A stretch of DNA of 46,421 nt from contig JAGHZU010000015.1 in NCBI GenBank assembly GCA_017745235.1, positions 1-46,421 of the forward strand, read 5' to 3'. The DNA is from Caulobacter sp. (GTDB lineage Bacteria > Pseudomonadota > Alphaproteobacteria > Caulobacterales > Caulobacteraceae). A program made the position numbers and the translations under genes. Each line of letters opens with the position of its first letter. The stretch's first letter is position 1. The notes beneath the pieces were generated by a model. It was given only the letters and a program-made list of their open reading frames with translations, was not told the DNA's origin and ran no database searches. This document shows, piece by piece, positions 16,701-24,880 of the stretch.

Positions 16701-16727
16701 CCATCCCCAGCAAATTGGGGATGGCTT
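16701..16727 (+). terminator. Possible terminator after nadC
   Basis: CCATCCCC (16701-16708) pairs with GGGGATGG (16717-16724) around an 8-nt loop, followed only by CTTT. It lies 20 nt after the nadC stop. A second stem TCCCCGC/GCGGGGA at 16761-16778 follows. The T-tract is weak, so this may be a hairpin repeat rather than a true terminator. Confidence 0.4.
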
Positions 16728-16837
16728 TCGGCTCGGTGGAGGTCGCTGATCCAGCCTCGGTCCCCGCTTCCGCGGGGATGAGCGGGTAGAAAGCGCTCGG
16801 GAATTGGCGGAGGCTGGGCGCGGGACCGCTAACCCGA

Positions 16838-16856
16838 CAGCGTTTTATTAACGCTG
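16838..16856. promoter_or_regulatory. Palindrome upstream of the degenerate receiver gene
   Basis: CAGCGTT (16838-16844) and AACGCTG (16850-16856) flank TTATT. The site lies 50 nt before the GTG at 16906. A second hairpin (CGTCCC/GGGACG, 16874-16892) is directly upstream of the ribosome site at 16895 and could influence translation. The regulator is unknown. Confidence 0.4.
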
Positions 16857-16905
16857 TTCAGGCAAGGGTTCCCCGTCCCGTTGTCGGGGACGACGGAGCG
16901 TTCCG

Positions 16906-17499
16906 GTGCAGCCGAGCCAGTACATCAATCTCGAGAAGGCTCGGGCGTTGATCGTCGACGACAACCCGCAGTCTCTCGACATCCTGGTGGGCGTGCTGAC
17001 CTCGTTCGGGCTGCGCAACATCGTGCGCAAGGCCAACGGCAAGGAGGCGCAGGAGGAACTGCGCTACCACCCGGCGGACCTGATCCTGACCAACGCCGCC
17101 CTGCCCGAGATGGACGGCTACGACCTGATCCGCTGGCTGCGGCGCGAGGCCGAGGAGGCCCAGCGCCAGACGCCGGCCATCATCGTGTCAGCCCACACCC
17201 GCCAGAGCCAGGTCGAAAAGGCCCGCGACTGCGGCGCCAACTTCATCATCACCAAGCCGATCTCGCCGGCGATCATGCTGGAGCGCATCCTGTGGGTGGC
17301 GCGCGGCGACCGGCTGTTCATCGAATGCGACGCCTATATCGGCCCCGACCGCCGCTGGCGCAATCTGGGGCCGCCGGTGGAGTTCCCCAACGGCCGCCGC
17401 CGCGACGATACGTCCATTGAACTGGGCGAGGCCGAGGGCCAGAACATGACCCAGGATGAGCTGGACGCCCTGATCAAGCCTATGAAGTCGACTGCATGA
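16906..17499 (+). CDS. Receiver-domain protein with Asn in place of the phospho-acceptor Asp
   Basis: The 197-aa protein has one REC fold at residues 11-130: ALIVDDNPQSLDIL carries the acidic pair (D18, D19) and FIITKPIS the conserved Lys. At the phospho-acceptor position the sequence reads LTNAALPEMDG, so Asn63 (codon AAC at 17092) replaces Asp. Classical phosphorylation is therefore unlikely and the protein is probably a pseudo-receiver acting by binding. The C-terminal 65 residues are not a DNA-binding domain (YIGPDRRWRN, then an acidic tail). GTG start at 16906 with GGAG 7 nt upstream. It overlaps the next gene as ATGA. Confidence 0.85.
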   Translation: MQPSQYINLEKARALIVDDNPQSLDILVGVLTSFGLRNIVRKANGKEAQEELRYHPADLILTNAALPEMDGYDLIRWLRREAEEAQRQTPAIIVSAHTRQSQVEKARDCGANFIITKPISPAIMLERILWVARGDRLFIECDAYIGPDRRWRNLGPPVEFPNGRRRDDTSIELGEAEGQNMTQDELDALIKPMKSTA

Positions 17500-17951
17500 G
17501 CCAGGTGAAGAAGAGCCGCATGCGCCCCCGCCTGGGGCTGCTGATGGCCGAGAAGGGCGGGATCTACGTGGCCGAGGCGCTCAAGCGGGCCGAGGCGACG
17601 CTGGAGACCCTGCGCGAGCCCTCGCTGAACGGCATCGACGGCTATATCGCGGCGATGGACGCGCTGCTGGCCGACGAGGCCAGCCCGTCCTTGATCGAGG
17701 ATCTCTACGCCCGCGCCGCCGACATCCTGAGCCTCAGCGGCGCGGAGCGGAACCAGGCGGTCGAGGTGGCCGCCCGCTCGCTGTGCGCCCTGCTGGACGA
17801 GGCGCCGGGCCTGACCCCTGCGGTCCTGGCCGGCGCCAGGGTGCACGTGGCCTCGATCAAGCTGCTCCACCGCGCGGGCGACGATCCTTCGATGCAGGGC
17901 CCGATCCTGGAAGGCCTGGCGGCGCTGGTGGCCAAGCAGCGGATGAGCTGA
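17496..17951 (+). CDS. Hypothetical helical protein, 151 aa, coupled to the pseudo-receiver
   Basis: ATG at 17496 overlaps the receiver gene stop as ATGA, so translation is coupled and the products probably act together. The protein is predicted almost wholly alpha-helical (AEALKRAEATLETLRE, IAAMDALLADE, AADILSLSGAERNQAVEVAARSLCALLDEAPG) with a basic N-terminus (KKSRMRPRLG). No signal peptide, membrane helix or known motif was seen. It could be a binding partner or an adaptor for the receiver domain. I do not recognise the family. Confidence 0.75.
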   Translation: MSQVKKSRMRPRLGLLMAEKGGIYVAEALKRAEATLETLREPSLNGIDGYIAAMDALLADEASPSLIEDLYARAADILSLSGAERNQAVEVAARSLCALLDEAPGLTPAVLAGARVHVASIKLLHRAGDDPSMQGPILEGLAALVAKQRMS

Positions 17952-17974
17952 GGCCCTCTCCTTCCTTGCCGGGA

Positions 17975-19072
17975 TCAACGCCGCCGAGGACGCTCGCGAG
18001 GCTCGAGCGGCGGCTCGGCCTCTTCATAGCGGGTGACCGTGACCATCACCGCGATCATGGGCCGCTCCTCGGGATCGGGATGGTCCAGCGCCGGGGGCAC
18101 ATCGAGGAACGCCTTCGCCCGCTCGAGGCAGCAGAGTTGGCGCACAGTATCGGGCCGCCGACGTAATCCCTCATTGCAGACAAACTCCAACGCCACCGGA
18201 CTGATCCCTTGGAGACGGCGCGCCCCCGCCATCGAGCCGGGCGCGGGCTTCGTGCTGGCCAGATCGAGGACGGCGTTGCACAGCCTGGACCATTCGGGGT
18301 CAGCCTCCTCGCCCTTCGGCCTGAGCCTTTGACGGAACGTCTCGCCCACGACCGTGGCCTGGTTAGGCGGCGCGTCGGCGGTGAGGAAGGCCACCATCAG
18401 ATCGCCGAACGACACGTCGCAAAGGCGGTTACGCTCGGCCGCCCCCGCCATCCACCAGGAGAACCATGGGGCTTCGGGATCGTCGGGAGTCTGGCCGGGC
18501 GCAGCGACGTACCAACCGTAGGGTGGCGGGGCCGAGCGCTGGGGCAAGGCGACCGTCTTGAGAAGCGGCTTGAGGGCTGCGCCCGCCGGATAGAGGTCAA
18601 AGGTAGGCCAGGCCGACAGCAGGGCCAGCTCGCGCGCGGTGCTGCCGGCCTCGGGCAAGACCGGGACCGTGGGCGCTCTCATCTGAGCGACGCTGCGAGC
18701 CGTCTTGGCCTGCAGGAACACCGCTCGGGCGGTGGAGTCGGCCAGCGACGAGGGATGGCGCCGCGTTTCCTCACGGGCGAACAGCACCGCATCGCCAAGC
18801 TCTACCTTGCGCCCAAAGCCGGCGTCTGCCACGGGCGTCTTGTCGATCCAGCCGATGGAAACCTCGACCATCGTGGGCCGGTGGTCGCCGCGCTGTGCGG
18901 CCTCGGCCAGGATCGTCTCCAGTTCGTCCAGATAGCCGCGCGAGAACAGGGTCCGGAGCTGGGGCAGCTCGTTGTAGGAGGACGGGTCCGCACAATGCTT
19001 CAGGGTAAGCGCGTCGATCCGGCGGGCGTCGGCGGCGTTCAACGACGCCAGGACGGGCCTGGCCACCTTCAC
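17975..19072 (-). CDS. Hypothetical protein, 365 aa, coupled to the acyltransferase
   Basis: GTG at 19072 overlaps the acyltransferase stop as GTGA. The protein is soluble, without signal peptide. Notable segments are VEVSIGWIDKTPVADAGFGRKVELGDAVLFAREETRR and ARAVFLQAKTAR (about residues 50-115), a pattern of conserved acidic and Q-x-K residues seen in some uncharacterised bacterial proteins, and a Trp-rich stretch APWFSWWMAGAAERN. The C-terminus is basic (EPRERPRRR). I do not recognise a function. Coupling suggests it was acquired or is expressed with the acyltransferase, though a shared pathway is unproven. Confidence 0.7.
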   Translation of the reverse strand: MKVARPVLASLNAADARRIDALTLKHCADPSSYNELPQLRTLFSRGYLDELETILAEAAQRGDHRPTMVEVSIGWIDKTPVADAGFGRKVELGDAVLFAREETRRHPSSLADSTARAVFLQAKTARSVAQMRAPTVPVLPEAGSTARELALLSAWPTFDLYPAGAALKPLLKTVALPQRSAPPPYGWYVAAPGQTPDDPEAPWFSWWMAGAAERNRLCDVSFGDLMVAFLTADAPPNQATVVGETFRQRLRPKGEEADPEWSRLCNAVLDLASTKPAPGSMAGARRLQGISPVALEFVCNEGLRRRPDTVRQLCCLERAKAFLDVPPALDHPDPEERPMIAVMVTVTRYEEAEPPLEPRERPRRR

Positions 19073-20226
19073 CGTCCCCGCAGCCAAGGCGCGAGGCGGT
19101 CCTGCAGGGGCTGGTCGATGTAGGTGTGGAAGAGCCACGCCGCGCCCAGGGCGATCGGGAACGAGGCCAGCCACATCAGCCATTGCCAGCCGATGCCGAT
19201 GGGCACGGTGTCGATCAGCTCGTGCACGGCGCTCCAGTAGATCACCCCCACCAGGATGTGGGTGATGAAGAGGGCGAAGGAGAGCTTGGCGCCCTCCTCG
19301 ATCCAGGCCTGGGGACGCCTGACGGGCAGCCGGCCCGCGCCCAGCACGATGGCGGCGATCGCGGCCAGGCAGGGCAGGTCGAAGATCAGTTCGTCGGGCA
19401 GGGCGTAGCGGTCCAGCGGCTGCATGGCGGCCAGCAGCACGCAGCCGCCGATCAGCAGCGCCTTGGCGGCCCTTTCCGAGGGCCAGTCCATATCGACCGT
19501 GCGCGCCAGGCAGACGCCCAGGATGAACATCGGCAGGGCGCGGATCACGCCGTAGCGGAACTGGAGGTCGGCCAGGGCGTGGTCGAAGACGGTGCGGGCC
19601 ACGATCTCGAAGGCCAGCACAACGGCCGCTCCGATCAGGGGCAGCACCCAGGGATGGCGGATCCTGTCGGCCGCGCGCCACAGGAACGGGAAGATGGCGT
19701 AGCAGACCACCAGGGCCGACAGCGACCAGCTGGGCAGGTTCCAGCCGTCGCTGTTGAAGCCCCAGGCGTGGACCAGCAGGGCCTGGACGGGCAGCTGGTC
19801 CCAGGCGAAGCGCGAGGGCTTGTGGGCGTCCGTGCCCATGGCGTTCAGCACCAGCACCAGCGCGGCCATCATGGCCAGCACCACCAGGTGGCCGGGCCAC
19901 ACGCGGCCGACGCGACGGATCCAGAAGCGACCGTGGCTGATGCGGCCCGAAAGGGTCGAGGCCCCGTAGGCCCGGCCCAGCACGTAGCCCGACAGCATCA
20001 GGAAGAAGTCGGTGGCCAGGAACCCGCGCGAGAACACCTGGGAAAAGCGCTCGATCCGCATCGGGCCCTCGGCGCCGAAATGGTAGAGCACGATCAGCAG
20101 GGAGGCGGCGAAACGCAGGAAATCCAGGGCCCCGCCCCGGGTGGACGGCCGCGCGGGACGGGCGGCGGCCGGCGGGACCTCTTGCACGGTCGACGCGCCG
20201 GAGGCGTCGGGGGGAAGGACGGGCAT
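19069..20226 (-). CDS. Membrane acyltransferase, OafA/YrhL (Acyltransferase_3) family
   Basis: The ~385-aa protein has about ten membrane helices. It opens with the family motif ALDFLRFAASLLIVLYHFG, where H lies in the catalytic position, and then GFLATDFFLMLSGYVLG and RFWIRRVGRVWPGH, the conserved R-x-x-R region. Such enzymes transfer acetyl or other acyl groups to polysaccharides, lipids or peptidoglycan. ATG 20226 is taken as the start, with GGACG ~8 nt upstream; GTG 20232 is an alternative. It is coupled to the downstream 365-aa gene. No polysaccharide genes are adjacent, so the acceptor is unknown. Confidence 0.88.
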   Translation of the reverse strand: MPVLPPDASGASTVQEVPPAAARPARPSTRGGALDFLRFAASLLIVLYHFGAEGPMRIERFSQVFSRGFLATDFFLMLSGYVLGRAYGASTLSGRISHGRFWIRRVGRVWPGHLVVLAMMAALVLVLNAMGTDAHKPSRFAWDQLPVQALLVHAWGFNSDGWNLPSWSLSALVVCYAIFPFLWRAADRIRHPWVLPLIGAAVVLAFEIVARTVFDHALADLQFRYGVIRALPMFILGVCLARTVDMDWPSERAAKALLIGGCVLLAAMQPLDRYALPDELIFDLPCLAAIAAIVLGAGRLPVRRPQAWIEEGAKLSFALFITHILVGVIYWSAVHELIDTVPIGIGWQWLMWLASFPIALGAAWLFHTYIDQPLQDRLAPWLRGR

Positions 20227-20251
20227 GTTCACAACGTCCGTGCCTTAACAA

Positions 20252-20326
20252 AGCCCGGGGCGACGGGAAAGCACGCGACGCGCGCATCGGCGCGACCCGG
20301 CGTCGCGGTGGGTGCTTTCCCGGGCT
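20252..20326. repeat. Long nested inverted repeat
   Basis: Three arm pairs nest around a GC-rich loop: AGCCC (20252-20256)/GGGCT (20322-20326), GGGAAAGCAC (20265-20274)/GTGCTTTCCC (20312-20321), and GCGACGC (20275-20281)/GCGTCGC (20300-20306). The last 17 bp are perfectly paired on one side without interruption. It lies between the acyltransferase start and the nitronate monooxygenase stop. No T-tract follows in either direction. Confidence 0.65.
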
Positions 20327-20384
20327 GGGATGAGCGGTGTCTGGGGAGGTGACGGGCTCTGCCCCTCCAGGATCTGCGCGCCGC

Positions 20385-21479
20385 CTACCGTCCCATCGCC
20401 TCCAGGGCCTGCTCGGCCAGCCGCCGGGTCAGGGTCTCGGCGTCGAGGCCCCGGGGAGCCAGGCGGGCGGACTGGCCCGACCAGAGGTTGGTGAAGTCGG
20501 GCGAGGCGCCGCCGTCGCGCAGGGGAACCAGGGCGCCCCCGGCCTGGGGGAAGGCGGGGACGGCGGGCGACAGGGGCCCCTGCTCCAGCATCAGCCGGTT
20601 GGCCACGCCCCGGGCCGGACGGCCGGTGAAGAGATTGGTGACCATGGTGTTGTCGTCGCGGGCGGCCTCCAGCGCCGCGCGGTGGGCGGCGGGGACCTTG
20701 GCTTCCGGCGTGAAGAGATAGGCCGTGCCGATCTGCGCCGCGCTGGCGCCCAGGGCCAGGGCGGCGGCGATCCCGCGCCCGTCCGCTATGCCCCCGGCGG
20801 CGATCACCGGAACCCGCACGGCGTCCGCCACCTGCGGCAGCAGCGCGAAGAGACCGACCTGGGCGGCCATGGCCCGGATCATGGCCGGGTCGTCGTCGGA
20901 AACGTCCAGGAAATTGCCGCGATGGCCGCCAGCCTCCAGCCCCATGGCGATGACCGCGTCCACGCCCTCGGCCTCCAGCCAGACGGCCTCGGCCACGGTG
21001 GTCGCCGAGGACAGGATCTTCGCGCCGGTTGCGCGTACGCGGTCGAGCAGCGGCCGGGCGGGCAGGCCGAAGTGGAAACTGACGACCTCGGGGCGGATCT
21101 CCTCGACCAGGGCGCAGAACCCCTCGTCGAAGGGCGCGCGGCCGGCGACGGGCGGGATCGGCGCAGGGTCCAGGCCCCTCTCGACATAGTAGGGCGCCAG
21201 GCGGGCGCGCCAGGCCAGGGCCGCTACGGGATCCGGCGCGGGCGCCACGTGGCTGAAGAAGTTCAGGTTCACCGGCCCGGCGACCTCGCTCCGGTAGCGG
21301 GCGACGGCGGCGCGGGCCTCCTCGATGCTGTACTGGGCGCAAGGCAGGCCGCCCAGGCCTCCGGCCCGCCGCGCGGCGATCGCCATCTCCGGCGTGGTGG
21401 CGCCGGCCATCGGCGCCTGGAGGATCGGAACCTCGATGGCCAGAAGGTCGAGGACGCGGCGGTCGATCCAGCGGGACAT
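20385..21479 (-). CDS. Nitronate monooxygenase (2-nitropropane dioxygenase family)
   Basis: The 364-aa FMN-binding TIM-barrel enzyme oxidises alkyl nitronates or related compounds. It has an N-terminal VPILQAPMAGATTPEMAIAARRAGGLGGL, the catalytic-His-containing MGLEAGGHRG, the FMN-phosphate site VIAAGGIADGRGIAAALALGASAAQIGTAYL, and a C-terminal LFTGRPARGVANRLM. ATG 21479 has AAGGAGAA about 6 nt upstream. The physiological substrate is not evident from neighbours; it is divergent from the DUF4261-like gene. Confidence 0.92.
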   Translation of the reverse strand: MSRWIDRRVLDLLAIEVPILQAPMAGATTPEMAIAARRAGGLGGLPCAQYSIEEARAAVARYRSEVAGPVNLNFFSHVAPAPDPVAALAWRARLAPYYVERGLDPAPIPPVAGRAPFDEGFCALVEEIRPEVVSFHFGLPARPLLDRVRATGAKILSSATTVAEAVWLEAEGVDAVIAMGLEAGGHRGNFLDVSDDDPAMIRAMAAQVGLFALLPQVADAVRVPVIAAGGIADGRGIAAALALGASAAQIGTAYLFTPEAKVPAAHRAALEAARDDNTMVTNLFTGRPARGVANRLMLEQGPLSPAVPAFPQAGGALVPLRDGGASPDFTNLWSGQSARLAPRGLDAETLTRRLAEQALEAMGR

Positions 21480-21607
21480 GGGCTTCTCCTTGGCGTGGAC
21501 CCGAGATAGTGCGCCCGGCGTCGCGGGAGAACCGCCCGCGCCGAGCTTGGCCTCGCCGAAGCCCGGGCTCTATTGCAGATTGCAGACCAACCAGATCGAG
21601 AACGCGC

Positions 21608-22450
21608 GTGATCGCCCTGCTGACGGACGGCCCCTTGAAGATCCGTCCCAACGAACTGGTGCGATGGCTCAACGCGCTCGACAAGGCCCATGTGTGGAGC
21701 CACACCGAGGTGGCGGCCGACGGCGATCCTGACGCGGTCACCGACCAGACCATGGCCCTGATCTGCACGGGACCTCATGGGGGCCTGATCTCCCTGATGG
21801 ACCTGGGCGCGCCGCTGGATCCGACCCTGGTTCAGGAGGCGCGGCAGCGGTCGTGGTGGTACGAGGAGGGCGAACGCGCCGCCGGCCACCACGCCCACTG
21901 GGTGATCGCGAGCGGAACGTCGGAAGGCTGGGAAGCCGCTGCGCTGCGGGCCAAGGCCTCGAGCCTGATCGCCAGCCTGCTCGTCGAGGACAACCCGTCG
22001 ATCGTGTCGGTGTGGAACGGGGTGAACGGCACGCTATTCACGCCCGCCTCGGTGCTGCGCGACCGGGGCTTCGTGGCGCGCAACGAGGTGCCGCTGGCGT
22101 TCTGGACCTACTCCGCCCTGCACAGCCTGAAGGACGGCGACGTGTCGATCACCAAGGGCGGCCTGGCCCCGTTCCTGGGCTACGAGCTGGAAGTGTGGAA
22201 CGCCCCGCGCCCCGCCGAGCTGGTCAACAGCCAGCTGAACGCCGTCTGCAACTACCTGCTGGCCCGGGGCCCGATCATCAAGGACGGCGAAACCATCGGC
22301 AAGGACGGCGATCCGGAGACCATGCTGTGCACGTTCGGCCCCAGCCGGACCCCACGCAACGCCCCGACCCAGGCGCTGTTCCTGTCGTTCCTGGACGGAC
22401 CGGCGAAGCCCAAGCCGTCTTTCCTGGGCCGGCTGTTCGGGCGACAGTAG
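21608..22450 (+). CDS. DUF4261-like protein
   Basis: A 280-aa product from the GTG at 21608; codons further upstream look non-coding. It begins VIALLTDGPLKIRPNELVRWL. Central features are HHAHWVIASGTSEGWEAAALRAKASSLIASLLVEDNPSIVSVWNG and VPLAFWTYSALHSLKDGDVSITKGGLAPFLGYELEVWNAP, a pattern that fits the DUF4261 family. It ends with a Pro/Lys linker and FLGRLFGRQ. No signal peptide. The function of the family is unknown, and the ribosome site is weak. Confidence 0.75.
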   Translation: MIALLTDGPLKIRPNELVRWLNALDKAHVWSHTEVAADGDPDAVTDQTMALICTGPHGGLISLMDLGAPLDPTLVQEARQRSWWYEEGERAAGHHAHWVIASGTSEGWEAAALRAKASSLIASLLVEDNPSIVSVWNGVNGTLFTPASVLRDRGFVARNEVPLAFWTYSALHSLKDGDVSITKGGLAPFLGYELEVWNAPRPAELVNSQLNAVCNYLLARGPIIKDGETIGKDGDPETMLCTFGPSRTPRNAPTQALFLSFLDGPAKPKPSFLGRLFGRQ

Positions 22451-22541
22451 GCGTCGGGCGCGCCGGCTTCCGGCCGTGCTTGCGCGAGAAAGCCACGCGC
22501 CCCATCTGTAACCAATAAAGTTTCAGATTAGAGCGATCGCC

Positions 22542-23315
22542 ATGTCCACCCGCCTGCCCGTCCTGTTCCTCGGCCACGGTTCGCCGATGAACGCCATCGA
22601 GGACAACGCCTGGAGCCGCGCCTGGGCGCGCCTGGGCCAGGAGCTGCCGCGCCCCAAGGCGGTGCTGATGGTCAGCGCCCATTGGGAGACGCGCGGGGCC
22701 AGCGCGGTCAGCGCGGCCGAACGACCCGAGACGATCCACGACTTCGGCGGCTTTCCCCAGGCCCTGTTCGACGTGCGCTACGGCGCGCCAGGCGATCCGG
22801 CCCTGGCCGAGCGGGTGGCGGACCTGCTGTCGCCCGACCCGGTGGTGCTGCACCCCACGCGAGGCCTGGACCACGGCGCCTGGAGCGTGCTGCGGCCGAT
22901 GTATCCGCACGCCGACGTGCCGGTGGTGCAGCTGAGCCTGGATCGCGGCCGCTCCGAGCGCTGGCACTACGAGGCCGGCAAGCGCCTGGCGGCCCTGCGC
23001 GACGAGGGCGTGCTGATCGTGGGCAGCGGCGACATCGTCCATAACCTGCGGGCGGTGAACTTCCGAACCGGCGAGGTTCCGGACTGGGCGCCGCGCTTCA
23101 ACGAACGGGCCAAGGCGCTGATCACGGCCGGCGACCACGACGCCCTGATCGACTGGCGCAGCCTGGGTCCCGACGCCGAGGCCTCGATCAACAGCGCCGA
23201 GCACTATCTGCCCCTGCTCTACGTGCTGGGCGCGCAGACGCCGGGCGAGCCGGTGTCGTTCTTCACCGACGACATCTTCGCGGCGATCTCGATGACGAGC
23301 GTTCGGGTGGGGTGA
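22542..23315 (+). CDS. ygiD: YgiD-type 4,5-DOPA extradiol dioxygenase
   Basis: The 257-aa enzyme belongs to the LigB/DODA class of ring-cleaving dioxygenases. It starts with PVLFLGHGSPMNAIED (metal ligand H12), followed by LMVSAHWETRG (H47), GLDHGAWSVLRPMYP, SGDIVHNLRAVNF and the C-terminal SAEHYLPLLYVLGA, whose His residues complete the metal site. Length fits YgiD. It may act on DOPA or another catechol. It is not part of the tyrosine operon 15 kb away. It is convergent with cdnL. Confidence 0.88.
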   Translation: MSTRLPVLFLGHGSPMNAIEDNAWSRAWARLGQELPRPKAVLMVSAHWETRGASAVSAAERPETIHDFGGFPQALFDVRYGAPGDPALAERVADLLSPDPVVLHPTRGLDHGAWSVLRPMYPHADVPVVQLSLDRGRSERWHYEAGKRLAALRDEGVLIVGSGDIVHNLRAVNFRTGEVPDWAPRFNERAKALITAGDHDALIDWRSLGPDAEASINSAEHYLPLLYVLGAQTPGEPVSFFTDDIFAAISMTSVRVG

Positions 23316-23392
23316 GTTCCGCCGCCGTGCGGTTCGGATGAATGCCGATCCAGAGCGGGCCTGCGGACCAGTTCCCCCTTGGAGGGGGATCC

Positions 23393-23427
23393 AAAAGAAA
23401 ACGCCCCCGGACTTTCGTCCGGGGGCG
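23393..23427 (-). terminator. Rho-independent terminator of cdnL
   Basis: An 11-bp perfect stem, CGCCCCCGGAC (23402-23412) with GTCCGGGGGCG (23417-23427), loop TTTC, is followed on the minus strand by TTTTCTTTT. It lies 25 nt after the cdnL stop. Confidence 0.92.
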
Positions 23428-23452
23428 CTGTCCTTCAGCCGTGAGAGGCGCC

Positions 23453-23959
23453 TCAGGCGGCGGTCTTCAGCAGCGACTTGGTCAGGATGCCGATGGCGGC
23501 TTCGCGGTCGATGCGCTCGATGGCGGCGACTTCGCGGGCCATGCGATCCAGGGCCGATTCATACAGCTGGCGTTCCGAGTAGGATTGTTCCGGCTGGTTC
23601 TCGGCGCGGTGCAGGTCGCGAACCACCTCGGCGATCGAGATCAGGTCGCCCGAGTTGATCTTGGCTTCGTATTCCTGGGCGCGGCGCGACCACATGGTGC
23701 GCTTCACGCGAGCGCGGCCCTTCAGGGTGGTCAGGGCCTGCGACACGGTGTTGCCTTCGGCCAGCGGACGCAGGCCGGCGGCCTTGGCCTTCTTGGTCGG
23801 AACGCGCAGGGTCATCTTCTCGTGGTCGAAGGTGATGACGTAGACCTCGAGCGACATTCCGGCCACTTCCTGGGTCTCGATGCCCTGGATGCTGCCCACG
23901 CCGTGCGCGGGATAGACGACGTGATCGCCGACCGAGAATTCCAGACCGCTCTTGCTCAT
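23453..23959 (-). CDS. cdnL: CarD/CdnL-family RNA polymerase-binding regulator
   Basis: The 168-aa protein has an N-terminal Tudor-like RNA polymerase beta-subunit interaction domain (EFSVGDHVVYPAHGVGSIQGIE, residues 7-29, through LRVPTKKAKAAGLRPL). A helical C-terminal DNA-binding domain follows, with W90 of VKRTMWSRRAQEYEAK in the position that wedges the promoter -10 edge in CarD. It activates housekeeping promoters such as rRNA genes. The C-terminus is LLKTAA; in Caulobacter a terminal Ala-Ala marks CdnL for ClpXP. ATG 23959 has GAGGA 8 nt upstream. Clustering with fdxA, S4 protein and helicase is alphaproteobacterial synteny. Confidence 0.94.
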   Translation of the reverse strand: MSKSGLEFSVGDHVVYPAHGVGSIQGIETQEVAGMSLEVYVITFDHEKMTLRVPTKKAKAAGLRPLAEGNTVSQALTTLKGRARVKRTMWSRRAQEYEAKINSGDLISIAEVVRDLHRAENQPEQSYSERQLYESALDRMAREVAAIERIDREAAIGILTKSLLKTAA

Positions 23960-24282
23960 TCGTTCGTCCTCAATAAGTTCGGGCCGAAGCCCAAATCGCA
24001 CGTCACGCTGGCCTTGAAGGAAGCCAATCACCAATCCCGAACGCAGACGGCGACCCGGCCCGCAAAAGCTTGCGGGGCAAGAAACCGTCGGATTTGGAAT
24101 AGCTGCTAAGTCACCCTTCGCCTTCGATCGGGCGCGCCGGTTTCCCGGCTGATGTCGTCCACACGACGGGCAGGCGCGAACGCTCGCGACCATTACGTCG
24201 AGAGGGACAATATCATAAAATTCAGCTTGATGAAAGGCTTGCGGCCTGTTTAGCCGCCCGAGTCAGTGCGATTTGGGCCCGA
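23960..24282. other. 323-nt gap upstream of cdnL
   Basis: No gene is seen. It should hold the cdnL promoter and leader. An AT-rich island at 24210-24230 contains TATGAT on the minus strand (24212-24217), a possible -10 about 255 nt before the cdnL ATG; no convincing -35 was found. The short inverted repeat GCAAAAGCTTGCGG near 24060 is unremarkable. Confidence 0.4.
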
Positions 24283-24624
24283 TTACGAGCCCTTGCCCGG
24301 CTTTTCGCTGAAATATTTCTCGAACTTGCCGGTCTCGCGCTCGAACTCTTCGCGGTCCGCCGGGGGCACGCCCTTGACCGTGATGTTCGGCCAGACCTTG
24401 GAATATTCGGCGTTGATGCGCAGCCACTTGCCGTCCGGCTCGTCCTCCGTGTCGGGCTTGATGGCGTCGATCGGGCACTCGGGTTCGCAGACGCCGCAAT
24501 CGATGCATTCGTCCGGATTGATGGCCAGGAAGTTCTCGCCTTCGTAGAAGCAGTCGACCGGACACACCTCGACGCAGTCCATGAACTTACATTTGATGCA
24601 GGCGTCAGTGACGATGTAGGTCAT
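24283..24624 (-). CDS. fdxA: 7Fe ferredoxin FdxA
   Basis: The 113-aa ferredoxin binds one [3Fe-4S] and one [4Fe-4S] cluster. The Cys pattern is C9, C12, C17, C21-Pro, C25, then C40-x2-C43-x2-C46-x3-C50-Pro, with the spacing C12-x4-C17 typical of the 7Fe type. The C-terminal ~50 residues ([27 protein letters not shown]) are the usual FdxA extension. The start is at the first Met of the conserved [10 protein letters not shown]. It is a cytoplasmic electron carrier; its redox partner is unknown. It lies upstream of cdnL in the same direction. Confidence 0.96.
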   Translation of the reverse strand: MTYIVTDACIKCKFMDCVEVCPVDCFYEGENFLAINPDECIDCGVCEPECPIDAIKPDTEDEPDGKWLRINAEYSKVWPNITVKGVPPADREEFERETGKFEKYFSEKPGKGS

Positions 24625-24880
24625 CGAGGGCTCGGAACGTTTCGGCCAGGAACACCACGAGGGCGCGAGAGGGCCGCGTTTTCGAAGTCGCGGGCCGGAA
24701 TGTCAATGCGGCTTGGCTGCGCGAAGGGCGAGGAATTCTCACACCTGCCCCAGACGGCGCCCCGAACGACCGCATAAATGGCGCCGGATCGCCGCATACC
24801 GGCGTTACGTTACCCTTTCTTATCGAAGCTGGGTCACAACCAAGCCAAGGAAAACAAACAAGAAGTCGGAAACCCGACAC

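Noticed and set aside
22252..22515. 87-codon minus-strand frame overlapping the end of the DUF4261-like gene
   Set aside because: Antisense to a better-supported gene; no motif.
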